Position numbers and translations under genes: made by a program. Below, in pieces: positions 16,064 to 24,739 of a stretch of DNA of 64,000 bases; position 1 is the stretch's first letter; each line of letters starts with the position of its first letter. The stretch is taken from NCBI GenBank assembly GCA_949294195.1, contig CASFGK010000014.1:1-64000 (forward strand), read 5' to 3'. Below the pieces are notes generated by a model. The model ran no database searches, was not told the DNA's origin, and saw only the letters and a list, made by a program, of their open reading frames with translations. This stretch comes from an uncultured Bacteroidales bacterium (GTDB taxonomy: Bacteria; Bacteroidota; Bacteroidia; Bacteroidales; UBA932).

Positions 16064-17302
16064 ATGAAAAGAATTTCTGATGCGGACAGCAGGATTTACC
16101 CGTGGGTGGTCGTAGGACTCCTGTGGTTCGTGGCGTTGCTGAACTACATGGACAGACAGATGCTTTCGACTATGAAGGAAGCGATGCAGGCAGATATAGC
16201 GGAACTTGAATCGGCTCTGAATTTCGGTCGTCTGATGGCCATATTCCTGTGGATCTACGGACTTGTAAGCCCGTTTGCAGGGGCCGTTGCAGACAGAGTG
16301 AGCAGGAAATGGCTGATAATCGGATCATTGGGAGTATGGTCCGCTGTAACATTACTGATGGGATATTCTACATCGTATACCCAGATATACTGGCTTAGAG
16401 CCCTTATGGGTATAAGTGAAGCGCTTTATATTCCGGCGGGACTGTCGCTCATAGCCGATTACCATACAGGAAAAGCCAGAAGTTTTGCCGTGGGCATACA
16501 CATGACCGGCCTTTATCTGGGACAGGCTGTCGGAGGGTTCGGAGCCACAGTGGCTGCTGCATTTTCATGGCAGGAAACGTTCCACTGGTTCGGTATAATA
16601 GGAATAGCCTATGCCTTGATCCTGTGTGTTTTTCTGAAAGAAAAGCGTCCTGAAAGACAGTCCGCTATCCGTCCTTCAGACAGGATATCAGTATTGAAAG
16701 GCTTCGGAATGATATTCTCCAACATCGCATTCTGGGTCATACTGTTTTTCTTTGCTTCGTCTTCGCTTCCAGGTTGGGCTACAAAGAACTGGCTGCCGAC
16801 ACTCTTTTCAGACAGTCTGGGCATTACAATGGCCAAGGCAGGTCCGGTATCGACCATTACCATAGCGGTATCTTCGTTCATCGGAGTGATGATAGGAGGG
16901 CCTGTGTCCGACCGATGGGTAAAAAAGAACCTTAAAGGGAGAATTTATACAAGTGCTATAGGTCTGGGACTGATGGTTCCTGCCCTTGTGCTTCTCGGTA
17001 CAGGTGGCAGCATGGCGGCTGCGGTAAGTGCGGGACTCTGTTTCGGAATAGGTTACGGTATGTTTGATACCAACAATATGCCTATTCTCTGTCAGTTCGT
17101 TCCTTCACGCCTAAGAGCCACTGCATACGGGGTGATGAATATGACAGGAGTAATTGCCGGAGCATTATGCACGCAGGTGCTCGGACGATGGGCTGACGGC
17201 GGCAACCTTGGAGCCGGATTCGCTGTCCTTGCGGGTGTCATCGCTCTTGCCCTGATTATACAACTGACTGTTCTGAAGCCCGTGACGGACAACATGGAAT
17301 AA
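16064..17302 (+). CDS. nanT: MFS transporter, probable sialic-acid permease
   Basis: This 412-residue protein has twelve predicted helices and the MFS loop-2 motif as FAGAVADRVSRKW, plus RALMGISEALYIPAG in helix 4-5 and FGIGYGMFDTNNMPI near the C-terminal half. It belongs to the anion:cation symporter branch, which includes Tannerella and Bacteroides NanT. It sits between the epimerase and sialidase genes (38 and 33 bases), so uptake of sialic acid across the inner membrane is the likely job. No outer-membrane SusC/D-type partner is present in this window. Confidence 0.82.
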   Translation: MKRISDADSRIYPWVVVGLLWFVALLNYMDRQMLSTMKEAMQADIAELESALNFGRLMAIFLWIYGLVSPFAGAVADRVSRKWLIIGSLGVWSAVTLLMGYSTSYTQIYWLRALMGISEALYIPAGLSLIADYHTGKARSFAVGIHMTGLYLGQAVGGFGATVAAAFSWQETFHWFGIIGIAYALILCVFLKEKRPERQSAIRPSDRISVLKGFGMIFSNIAFWVILFFFASSSLPGWATKNWLPTLFSDSLGITMAKAGPVSTITIAVSSFIGVMIGGPVSDRWVKKNLKGRIYTSAIGLGLMVPALVLLGTGGSMAAAVSAGLCFGIGYGMFDTNNMPILCQFVPSRLRATAYGVMNMTGVIAGALCTQVLGRWADGGNLGAGFAVLAGVIALALIIQLTVLKPVTDNME

Positions 17303-17335
17303 TATTTATCTATTGACAATACAAATACACAGACA

Positions 17336-18970
17336 ATGAAAAAAAACATTCTGGCGGTAATCTCCGCCATTGTCCTTTCTTCTCTGACTGCATCTGCTGC
17401 CGATACGGTCAGAATCCACAATACTGTACTTCCTGTAATGCTGGACAGGGAATATAACGTAGTCGCTGAATTCTGTATTGAATGCGATGCTCCCGGTGGG
17501 CGCACAGTGGATGCAGTTGAAGTTTCCTTGGCAGGACTTCCGGCCAAAGCTGTCGGCAATGTCAGTCTCGTCTATACCGGGACCATGTCCGCATTGTATT
17601 CAAAGACAACATCCTATGTCATCAGGGATGCTTTCTACAGGATGGGAGCCAGCCAAAGAATATACTGTGATCCGGGCTATGCCGTACTGAAAAGCAGTGC
17701 AAAACCTGCTTCTTCGGGGAACGTTACGCTTGATGTCTCCCAAAAACTTGTGAAGGGCAGGAACTGGTTCTATGTAAGCGTGTCAGTAGACGGAAAGCAT
17801 GTAAGGAATCTGTCGGATACTTTCACTCTTGAGGTCACCGGTCTCGAAGTGGACGGCGCTCCTGTAGTTGTCAGTCAGGAAGGATCCATGACTCACCGTC
17901 TGGGCATAGCAGTCCGGGACCATGGAGACGACGGGGTGTGGGCCTATCGCATACCGGGACTTGTTACCACGGAAGAAGGCTCCCTTATAGCGGTATATGA
18001 TGTCCGTCATGCATCCACTCTTGATCTCCAGGACAATATCGATGTCGGAATGAGCAGGAGTACTGACGGCGGTCACACGTGGGAACCTATGAAGGTGATC
18101 ATGGACATGGGACAGTGGGGCGGACTGCCGGATGCCCAGAACGGTATCGGGGATCCGTCCGTGCTTGTGGATGAAAATACGGGGGAGATATTCACCGTTG
18201 CTGTATGGACCCACGGATTGGGTAACGACAGGGCATGGAATCAGGTAGGGGACGGTTTTGAACCGCATGAAACAGCCCAGTTGATGATCGTAAGCAGCAA
18301 GGATGACGGAAAAACCTGGTCCGAGCCACGCAATATTACCCGTCAGGTCAAGCAGGCGGACTGGAGATTCACTCTGCAGGGCCCCGGCAGGGGAATCACA
18401 ATGTCTGACGGAACACTGGTCTTTCCTATACAGTATGTGGGGCCGGACCGCGTGCCTAATGCCGGTATAATGTACAGCAGGGATCACGGGCAGACATGGC
18501 ACTGTCACGGTCATGCCTGGACCAACACTACAGAAGCCCAGGTAGCCGAAGTGTCTCCCGGTGTGCTGATGCTCAATATGAGGAATAACCGCAGGACCGG
18601 ACGTATTGTCTGCACTACTGAAGACATGGGCCGGACATGGACACTGCATCCGTCATCGGAAAAGCTCCGCGAGCCTGTCTGCATGGCCGGTCTTCTGATG
18701 GTCCCTGCATCCGGCAACACATTGGGAAAAGATGTCCTCCTCTTTTCGAATCCGGATACGACACAGGGACGCAACCATTTGACTGTAAAGGCTAGCCTGG
18801 ACGGAGGTCTGACGTGGCTTCCTGAAAATTCGGTCCTTCTGGATGAAGAAGAAGGATGGGGCTATTCATGCCTTACCATGATAGATGAGAACACAGTGGG
18901 CATCCTGTATGAAGGCAGTACTTCACAGCTTGTCTTTCAGGCTGTCCGGCTTGAAGATATAGTGAAGTGA
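17336..18970 (+). CDS. nanH: Exo-alpha-sialidase (GH33)
   Basis: This 544-residue protein has a signal peptide (cut near ASA-ADTV). An N-terminal beta-sandwich of the sialidase-associated type (about 25-180) precedes a six-bladed propeller. The arginine-triad motif YRIP begins at about 203. Five Asp-box repeats are readable: STDGGHTW (~240), SKDDGKTW (~320), SRDHGQTW (~380), TEDMGRTW (~427) and SLDGGLTW (~487). ILYEGS near 524 carries the catalytic Tyr/Glu region, and GPGRGITMSDG and MRNNRR supply further triad Arg. It releases terminal sialic acid from host glycans outside the cytoplasm, feeding the nanA pathway. Confidence 0.93.
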   Translation: MKKNILAVISAIVLSSLTASAADTVRIHNTVLPVMLDREYNVVAEFCIECDAPGGRTVDAVEVSLAGLPAKAVGNVSLVYTGTMSALYSKTTSYVIRDAFYRMGASQRIYCDPGYAVLKSSAKPASSGNVTLDVSQKLVKGRNWFYVSVSVDGKHVRNLSDTFTLEVTGLEVDGAPVVVSQEGSMTHRLGIAVRDHGDDGVWAYRIPGLVTTEEGSLIAVYDVRHASTLDLQDNIDVGMSRSTDGGHTWEPMKVIMDMGQWGGLPDAQNGIGDPSVLVDENTGEIFTVAVWTHGLGNDRAWNQVGDGFEPHETAQLMIVSSKDDGKTWSEPRNITRQVKQADWRFTLQGPGRGITMSDGTLVFPIQYVGPDRVPNAGIMYSRDHGQTWHCHGHAWTNTTEAQVAEVSPGVLMLNMRNNRRTGRIVCTTEDMGRTWTLHPSSEKLREPVCMAGLLMVPASGNTLGKDVLLFSNPDTTQGRNHLTVKASLDGGLTWLPENSVLLDEEEGWGYSCLTMIDENTVGILYEGSTSQLVFQAVRLEDIVK

Positions 18971-18985
18971 CATATGAGAGGCTGA

Positions 18986-19032
18986 CCCCGAAGGAGGAAT
19001 TTCAGGCGAAACGCGGAAAATACCCTTTGGGG
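18986..19032. terminator. Possible hairpin between the sialidase and exporter genes
   Basis: CCCCGAAGG (18986-18994) can pair with CCTTTGGGG (19024-19032), with one G-U pair and a long loop, in the 70-base gap between convergent genes. There is no clear T run, so the call is weak. Confidence 0.3.
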
Positions 19033-19041
19033 CCGGTCTCT

Positions 19042-20121
19042 TTACATGAAAAGCATGGCTCCGAAGCCGAATATGAGTGCTATGGTGCAGCTGGCAAGCT
19101 TTGCCTTGAAAAACGATGCCTTGCTTTCTGCCAGAAGCGGCAGGGAAGAGTGTCCGTCCTGGGCAATGCAGCTGGCGAGCAGTACGGGGAAGGGTACTAT
19201 TCCGCTGGCGTAAAGGGTCACGAAAACCATGTGGGGGCCGGACTCCGGAATGATTCCGACCGCAACGGCAAGAAGTACCATCAGGGCAGTATTGCCGCTG
19301 ATCCAGTTTTCCAGATCGATATAATGCAGCCCGATACCGAGCAGGGCAAGTACTCCGAATGTCCATCCGAAGATTACGGGCAGATGTCTTTTGACTATGT
19401 GGTTCCACAGGTGTTCTTCCACAAAGTGGTCGGATGCCAGACATAGTACTCCGAGCACAACAAGGCTCAGAACGGCGAATATCACATACATCCAGTCTTC
19501 ACTGAGCAGGTCCAGCGTCAGACCGCTTTCATGGACATGTCCTTCATGCAGATGCTCGTGACCGAGCCTTCCAGTGACAAGAGCCGCGATGAAGACAGCC
19601 ACTCCGATGAACATCAGTGTCCTTTGCCACCCAAGATGTCTTTTTTCGTGTGCTATTGTCTCTGCTCTCTGATGGTAGTGCTCATGTATTTCAAAACAGT
19701 CGTCATCAGGAAGCACGCCTGAGGGCAGATGTCTTTTGCCTGATGATTTTCCCATCATGAAATCCATCAGGACACCGCAAGCCACTGCTACAACGAAAAG
19801 AAGAATGAAAACCATCATGGCCTTCTGCGGAAACATTGCCAGCATCATGAACGCTTCGTCTCCACAGGAAGCTACCATCATCGCCACCAATGCCCCGAAA
19901 CTTATGATTCTGTGCGTGTATAGCGATACTGCAGCAAAGCCTCCTATGCATCCGGGAACAAGGCCGAGCAGGACAGATACCACTACCTGACCTATTTTGG
20001 TGCGTCTGAGTCCTGAAAAGATAAGTCCCCTGGATTCTATGTTGAGGGATTCGATCATCATCATCATTATGACGACCAGCCCTGTAATGAGTATGGAGTT
20101 TCTAAGTATGTCTGTCAGCAT
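19042..20121 (-). CDS. Putative 10-TM heavy-metal/manganese exporter
   Basis: This 359-residue polytopic protein has two halves of about five helices each. Half one ends MDFMMGKSSGK, followed by a charged cytoplasmic or periplasmic linker and a His-rich loop GHEHLHEGHVHESG around residue 195. The repeated small-residue motifs VPGCIGGFAAVSLY and VGIIPESGPHMVFVTLYASG, and MMVASCGDEAFMML / CIAQDGHSSLPLLA, match the family annotated as putative 10TM heavy-metal exporter / manganese transporter. Metal specificity is not readable. It is convergent with the sialidase gene and 60 bases downstream of the DUF1573 gene on the same strand. Confidence 0.75.
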   Translation of the reverse strand: MLTDILRNSILITGLVVIMMMMIESLNIESRGLIFSGLRRTKIGQVVVSVLLGLVPGCIGGFAAVSLYTHRIISFGALVAMMVASCGDEAFMMLAMFPQKAMMVFILLFVVAVACGVLMDFMMGKSSGKRHLPSGVLPDDDCFEIHEHYHQRAETIAHEKRHLGWQRTLMFIGVAVFIAALVTGRLGHEHLHEGHVHESGLTLDLLSEDWMYVIFAVLSLVVLGVLCLASDHFVEEHLWNHIVKRHLPVIFGWTFGVLALLGIGLHYIDLENWISGNTALMVLLAVAVGIIPESGPHMVFVTLYASGIVPFPVLLASCIAQDGHSSLPLLAESKASFFKAKLASCTIALIFGFGAMLFM

Positions 20122-20181
20122 GTCCTTTACATGTTCATTCCGGTTGTTTTCCCGCCCTTCCTGAAGGGGAGCGGAATCTGC

Positions 20182-21297
20182 CTATTCTATATATCCTGTA
20201 ATGAACAGGTTGACTATCGGACGGGAAGGAGAGTTGGTAGTAAGGGTTACGATCACCAGAGTTTCCCCCTCAGGCATGCCGGCCGTATCCAGATGAACCT
20301 TGAAACTGCCTTCATAGCCGCATTTCACTACAGGGATTTCCCCCACGGAAAAAGATTCCGCATCGACATCAGTCTTGAATACCCTGAAGTCAGACTTGCC
20401 TATGTTCTTGAACGCGAATGTGGCATCGACAGGAGTCCCTGCCTTTATCTTTCCGAATGTGTAGGAACTGGAATCGAACACAGGTCTGGAGGCGTTCTCC
20501 CTCTCTTCTTTGGACATGGATGCGAAATTTTCTTTCGTGAAAGCATATATTTCCATTCTTTTGCCGGCGGACTTTCCGTTTTCGGAGGCTGTGAATTCCT
20601 TTCCGTTTATGACAGGTGTCGCATAATACCAGTTCTTTCCCCACAAGCTTCTGTCGGAGGATACGGAAAACTGCAGCTTTGCCGTAGAACGTGCCGGGAC
20701 AGGGTTTGGAGTCACTTTTACCGTAAGGTTCGGAGATATATCGGTAAATTTTACATCCAAAGGCGAAGAAGAGAGGTTGGCCACTGTCACCTCATCGCTT
20801 CTGGACTCTCCCTGCTCCAGATTGCCGCATTTCATTTTCAAGGTCTTGAGTCCAAGATTCCCGAAACGTACGGTATACATTTCCTCAAGAGAGAGTCTTT
20901 TTTCATGGCTGATGCCTCTCAGTCTGAGAATCACCGGCTTTCCTATGCCTGATATATATACGGTAAGGCCCTTGTCAAAAGGATACGGACCTTCGTCATT
21001 GGTGTATACAGCCGAAATGGAACCGCTTTCACCTGGCATGACAGGCTCACGGGTCCATTTCACGTCCGTGCATCCACATGAAGTCACTACGCTATGTATC
21101 AGCATAGGCTTCTGACTGATATTCTTTACGTTGAAAGTGCAGCTGAGCGGACCGTCGGAAAGCATTACGTCTCCGAAGTCGTATACTGTCTTGTCAAATT
21201 CTGCGACACCTCCTACCTTTTCCTGTGCAGAAGCGTAAAAGAAAGATGATACAAGAACCACAAGGCACGTCAGGATATATTTTGGAACTGGTTTCAT
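20182..21297 (-). CDS. DUF1573 domain protein, two ASH-like repeats
   Basis: This 371-residue protein has a signal peptide (..SSFFYASAQ). The N-terminal DUF1573 domain (about 30-130) shows the standard DFGDVMLSDGPLSCTF and VVTSCGCTDVKW motifs. A second related domain is at about 275-370 (YTFGKIKAGTPVDATFAFKN), with a divergent middle repeat. These immunoglobulin-like domains are very common in Bacteroidota periplasmic or surface proteins; function unknown. A -7 motif lies at 21345. Confidence 0.85.
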   Translation of the reverse strand: MKPVPKYILTCLVVLVSSFFYASAQEKVGGVAEFDKTVYDFGDVMLSDGPLSCTFNVKNISQKPMLIHSVVTSCGCTDVKWTREPVMPGESGSISAVYTNDEGPYPFDKGLTVYISGIGKPVILRLRGISHEKRLSLEEMYTVRFGNLGLKTLKMKCGNLEQGESRSDEVTVANLSSSPLDVKFTDISPNLTVKVTPNPVPARSTAKLQFSVSSDRSLWGKNWYYATPVINGKEFTASENGKSAGKRMEIYAFTKENFASMSKEERENASRPVFDSSSYTFGKIKAGTPVDATFAFKNIGKSDFRVFKTDVDAESFSVGEIPVVKCGYEGSFKVHLDTAGMPEGETLVIVTLTTNSPSRPIVNLFITGYIE

Positions 21298-21344
21298 GAC
21301 ATAAAATTGTTATTCCGCATGCGGCGGCAATGTTGCGACGGCTG

Positions 21345-21352
21345 CAAAGATA
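21345..21352 (-). promoter_or_regulatory. -7 motif for the DUF1573 gene
   Basis: The minus strand reads TATCTTTG, an exact TAnnTTTG match, about 47 bases before the start codon. Confidence 0.45.
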
Positions 21353-21396
21353 GCGATTTTAGACGCTATATGGGTTGCTATTTCAAAATAATAGCA

Positions 21397-21404
21397 TAAA
21401 TTTG
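21397..21404 (+). promoter_or_regulatory. -7 motif for the ferredoxin gene
   Basis: TAAATTTG matches TAnnTTTG, 62 bases before the ferredoxin ATG. TTGC about 18 bases upstream (21375) could be a weak -33 element. Confidence 0.5.
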
Positions 21405-21466
21405 CACTCACATGTCCGGACGGACAATACCGTTTAGACTTTACAAACAATTTAAAGGATATAAAA

Positions 21467-21637
21467 ATGGCTTACAAAATTTCAGACGACTGCGTTGCTT
21501 GCGGCACATGCATGAGCGAGTGCCCTTCAGGCGCTATTTCAGAGGGTGATATCTATAAGATTGATCCTAATGTTTGCATCGATTGCGGAACTTGCGCTGA
21601 TGCTTGTCCTATGGGTGCTATTTCTCCAGCAGAGTAG
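21467..21637 (+). CDS. Small 2[4Fe-4S] ferredoxin
   Basis: This 56-residue protein begins MAYKISDDC and holds two classic clusters. C9-x2-C12-x2-C15-x3-C19-P and C37-x2-C40-x2-C43-x3-C47-P each bind a cubane, the last Cys of each set pairing with the other cluster's first three. It is a bacterial clostridial-type ferredoxin that carries low-potential electrons, for example for pyruvate:ferredoxin oxidoreductase. Codons are strongly biased to those of abundant proteins (GCT, TGC), like gap. It is monocistronic, with a -7 motif upstream and a strong terminator downstream. Confidence 0.95.
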   Translation: MAYKISDDCVACGTCMSECPSGAISEGDIYKIDPNVCIDCGTCADACPMGAISPAE

Positions 21638-21670
21638 TTCCAGGCCGGTAATGCGGCAATGCAAAAAAAT

Positions 21671-21709
21671 GGCGGTGTCGGATTTCCGGCACCGCCTTAT
21701 TATTGTTGT
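21671..21709. terminator. Bidirectional terminator after ferredoxin and M16 peptidase genes
   Basis: GGCGGTG (21671) and CACCGCC (ending 21696) form a stem extended by inner CGG/CCG pairing. TTATTATTGTTG follows on the plus side and seven T (plus-strand A at 21663-21669) on the minus side, so it serves both convergent genes. Confidence 0.85.
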
Positions 21710-21720
21710 CAGTCGGAGAC

Positions 21721-24531
21721 CTATTTCTCAGGAGACATCATGATTTCGATGAAGTTGTTCTGGTCAAGGACTGCATTGAGGGCATTTTCAATGTTTTCTG
21801 CAGAAATCTCATTTACGGCAGCTTCGTATTCCTTGTCATAGTCAAGACCGTCGTAGTTGTAGTACATCTGCAGGGCATTGAGCCACCAGCTGTTGGTGAT
21901 TCTGTTTTCAGGTACGTTCTTCTTGAAGTTCTCTATGGTACGGCTCATCTGTTCCTCTGTAGGGCCGTCGGCTACCAGATCCTTAAGATTCCTTACAGCC
22001 ATTTCACGGAGCTTGTCGGCAGATTCAGGATTGGTATCGAAGTATACCTGAAGCATAGCCCTTTCTTCAGGGTATTTCTGTATGCCGGCAGCTACGCTTG
22101 CACCGTATGTGCCGCCTTCCTCTTCGCGGAGAGTCTCAGTATATATCATGTCGATGATATATTTGGCTGCATCAAGCATGACTTCTTCTTTTACAGTATA
22201 TGGAATATATGAAGTATATACCTGGAGTACAGAGGATTTAGGTGTCTCCATCGTTACATTGAAATGATTCTCCACATTGCCTTTGACTATATGCTCGCCT
22301 GTTTCCTGCCATGTTGAGGCTTTCTTGCCTTTAGGCATTGAACCGATGTATTTTTCGACAAGCGGCTTGAGAGTCTCAAGGTCTGCATTTCCCACGATAT
22401 ATACCGTAGCTCCTGCAATATCCTTGAACAGCTGCTCCCTGTAAACTCTCTCCATTGTAGCGAGGTTTGCCTTTTCTACCGTTTCCATGCTGATGACTGA
22501 CTGTCTCGGATTGTTGCCGTAGAGGGTCTTTATCATTTCCTGCTGGAGCTTGAAGTCAGGGGTATTGAGAATATTCGGAAGCAGGGTCTTGAGCTGCTCG
22601 ATGCCGGTCTGGAACTCTTCCTGGTCAAATCTCGGCTCAACGACTGTCAGATACATGAGCTGGAGTGCTGTTTCCAGATCCTTAGGGGTGGTAGAAGCCG
22701 AAATGCCGTGTCTGATAGAGCCGACATATACGGATGTGGATACGTTTTTGCCGGCAAGCATCTTTGAAAGCGTGGTGCCGGAGAATTTTGACAGACCTGT
22801 GTTGCGCTGGAACAGTGCGAAAACATTGTCATCGAATGAAGGAAGGTCTTCGGTGGCTATGAGGGAGCGGCCTCCGTCCTTCTGCAGATTGATGATCACC
22901 TGGTCTTTCTTGTAGTCCGTAGGGAGGACTACCACTCTGGCTCCGTTCTTGAGAGTCCATTCCGTAGCTGTTTTTCCTCCGACAGTCACCTGGGCTTCTT
23001 TTTTTACAGGGGAACCTTTCAGAAGGCTTGCATCCAGAAGAGGTTCGTTGGTGTCTATAGCCTCGTTAGGTGCTATTTCGGAAGCTTTCACTTCTGCTAT
23101 GGCTGCTGTGAAATCATCTGCACTCGGATGTTCGAGACCTTCTTTTGCAGGAGCCTTGTATACAATCACCATATTGTTGTCAGTGATGATTGCAGATGCT
23201 ATCTGGTTGAGGACAGCCGCATTGATCTGGGAGCAGATGAGTTTGGCAGTCTCATATTCTGTCTGAGGCTCCATGTAAGGATAGTTGTCAAAGAAGTTGT
23301 TGATATATTCATTGATGAAGTCCGCATTCTTGCGGGTGTCAGCTCCCTGCACCTTCTTTTCATAGCTGCTGAGGATGTTGTCTTTTGCCCGGCTTACCTC
23401 GTCGTCAGTGAAGCCGAACCTCTTCATCTTTTCCGCCTCTGTCATGAACGCCTTGAATGCAGGAATGGCTTCGCCGTCTTTTGCGACGATTTGTCCCATC
23501 GTGACTTCCATGGTCTCGCACAGCTGTCCGATACCCATGTACGCACTCAGGAACGGTGCGTCAGGCTTGGAGGTGATGTCGTTGAACCTTTCAGCCATGA
23601 TGATGCTCACATAGTTCTTGACAAGCTCCATCATCATGCCTACATCGGTGCTGTTGAGCTGTTCAGGCATAGGCTCGCTCTTCCAGAGTATTTCGATAGA
23701 GGACCTGGTGGCTTCAGGATCGGTGATGATGCCGACTACCGGCTCTTCGTTGTCAGGTATCTTGTAAGCCTCTTTAGGCTGCGGGTTTTCAACTGCAGGG
23801 ATGTCCGCGAAAGTAGACTTGATTTTGGCCTCGACTGCATCGACGTCTATATCTCCGACAACGATTACTGCCTGGAGATCAGGACGATACCATGTATGGT
23901 AGAAATTGGTAAGACTTTCAGGCTTGAAGTTCTCGAGGTTTTCCTGGCTTCCGATAAGGGTGCATCCCGCATATTTTGAATCCCCGTAATAGTAAGGAAG
24001 CGACTGCTCGTGCATCCTCCAGTCGGCCGTGCGGCGGGCCCTGCGCTCTTCGATGATTACGCCTCTCTCCTTGTCGATCTCTTCAGGATCGCAGGTCACA
24101 TAGTGGGAATAGTCATGCAGGATGAGGAGACATGTGTCGATTACACCCTCGCGGACGAGAGGAATGTTGTTGAGCATATAGACTGTCTGTTCCACACCGG
24201 TAGATGCATTGATGTTCCGCCCGAACTCAGCTCCTATGCTCTGGAGATATTCCAGGATGCCCTTGCCGGGGAAGTTCTTGGTTCCGTTGAAGCACATGTG
24301 CTCGAGGAAGTGGGCCAGACCATCCTGGTCAGGCGTTTCCTGAATGGCGCCGACATTGGTCGCGAGATAGAATTCCGCCCTGTCTGCAGGCTTGTCGTTG
24401 TGCCTGATGTAGTAGGTAAGCCCGTTTTCGAGCTGCCCTTTCCTTACAGCAGGGTCGTTGGGCAACTGGTTCTGCCCGAACACCGTCATGGCCGCAAAAA
24501 GGGCCATGATGAAAATAAAGATTCGTTTCAT
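21721..24531 (-). CDS. M16-family zinc metallopeptidase (insulinase type)
   Basis: This 936-residue protein has a signal peptide (MKRIFIFIMALFAAMTVFG). The inverted zinc motif HFLEH is at 74-78, with ERGVIIEERRARR about 75 residues later supplying the third ligand Glu. Four M16 domains of about 230 residues are visible: active N-terminal, inactive C-terminal, then a second pair with YGASVAAGIQKYPEERA near the end. It is probably a periplasmic or outer-membrane oligopeptide-degrading enzyme, as in other Bacteroidota M16 family proteins. It is divergent from a LysR-type regulator gene, with a marked inverted repeat between them. Confidence 0.9.
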   Translation of the reverse strand: MKRIFIFIMALFAAMTVFGQNQLPNDPAVRKGQLENGLTYYIRHNDKPADRAEFYLATNVGAIQETPDQDGLAHFLEHMCFNGTKNFPGKGILEYLQSIGAEFGRNINASTGVEQTVYMLNNIPLVREGVIDTCLLILHDYSHYVTCDPEEIDKERGVIIEERRARRTADWRMHEQSLPYYYGDSKYAGCTLIGSQENLENFKPESLTNFYHTWYRPDLQAVIVVGDIDVDAVEAKIKSTFADIPAVENPQPKEAYKIPDNEEPVVGIITDPEATRSSIEILWKSEPMPEQLNSTDVGMMMELVKNYVSIIMAERFNDITSKPDAPFLSAYMGIGQLCETMEVTMGQIVAKDGEAIPAFKAFMTEAEKMKRFGFTDDEVSRAKDNILSSYEKKVQGADTRKNADFINEYINNFFDNYPYMEPQTEYETAKLICSQINAAVLNQIASAIITDNNMVIVYKAPAKEGLEHPSADDFTAAIAEVKASEIAPNEAIDTNEPLLDASLLKGSPVKKEAQVTVGGKTATEWTLKNGARVVVLPTDYKKDQVIINLQKDGGRSLIATEDLPSFDDNVFALFQRNTGLSKFSGTTLSKMLAGKNVSTSVYVGSIRHGISASTTPKDLETALQLMYLTVVEPRFDQEEFQTGIEQLKTLLPNILNTPDFKLQQEMIKTLYGNNPRQSVISMETVEKANLATMERVYREQLFKDIAGATVYIVGNADLETLKPLVEKYIGSMPKGKKASTWQETGEHIVKGNVENHFNVTMETPKSSVLQVYTSYIPYTVKEEVMLDAAKYIIDMIYTETLREEEGGTYGASVAAGIQKYPEERAMLQVYFDTNPESADKLREMAVRNLKDLVADGPTEEQMSRTIENFKKNVPENRITNSWWLNALQMYYNYDGLDYDKEYEAAVNEISAENIENALNAVLDQNNFIEIMMSPEK

Positions 24532-24637
24532 ATCAGATTTTTAATTGATAAATAATGTCATTTCCATAGGACAATTCATTTGTGAAATGCCAAAATTCTA
24601 CAATTTTACTAAAAGTAAAGGACAATACAAAATTTTC

Positions 24638-24680
24638 CGTATCTTCGTGAAGATACGCACATGCGGATACTCACGAAGAT
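24638..24680. promoter_or_regulatory. Nested inverted repeats between the M16 peptidase and LysR genes
   Basis: ATCTTCGTGA (24641-24650) is exactly complementary to TCACGAAGAT (24671-24680). The left arm also belongs to a tight 9-bp hairpin, CGTATCTTC..GAAGATACG (24638-24657). On the plus strand the second arm is followed by TTTTTCTT. The region could be the LysR operator or a terminator/attenuator of a short plus-strand transcript. CGCA/TGCG inside the loop can pair as well. Confidence 0.5.
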
Positions 24681-24739
24681 TTTTCTTGCAGTGGTGCTGA
24701 ATTATTGATTGTCAATTATATAAAATATTTTTTCTCCTG

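Noticed and set aside
23128-23979. 283-codon open frame on the plus strand
   Set aside because: It lies fully antisense inside the M16 peptidase gene, which has clear motifs and codon pattern; the antisense protein shows no recognisable features.
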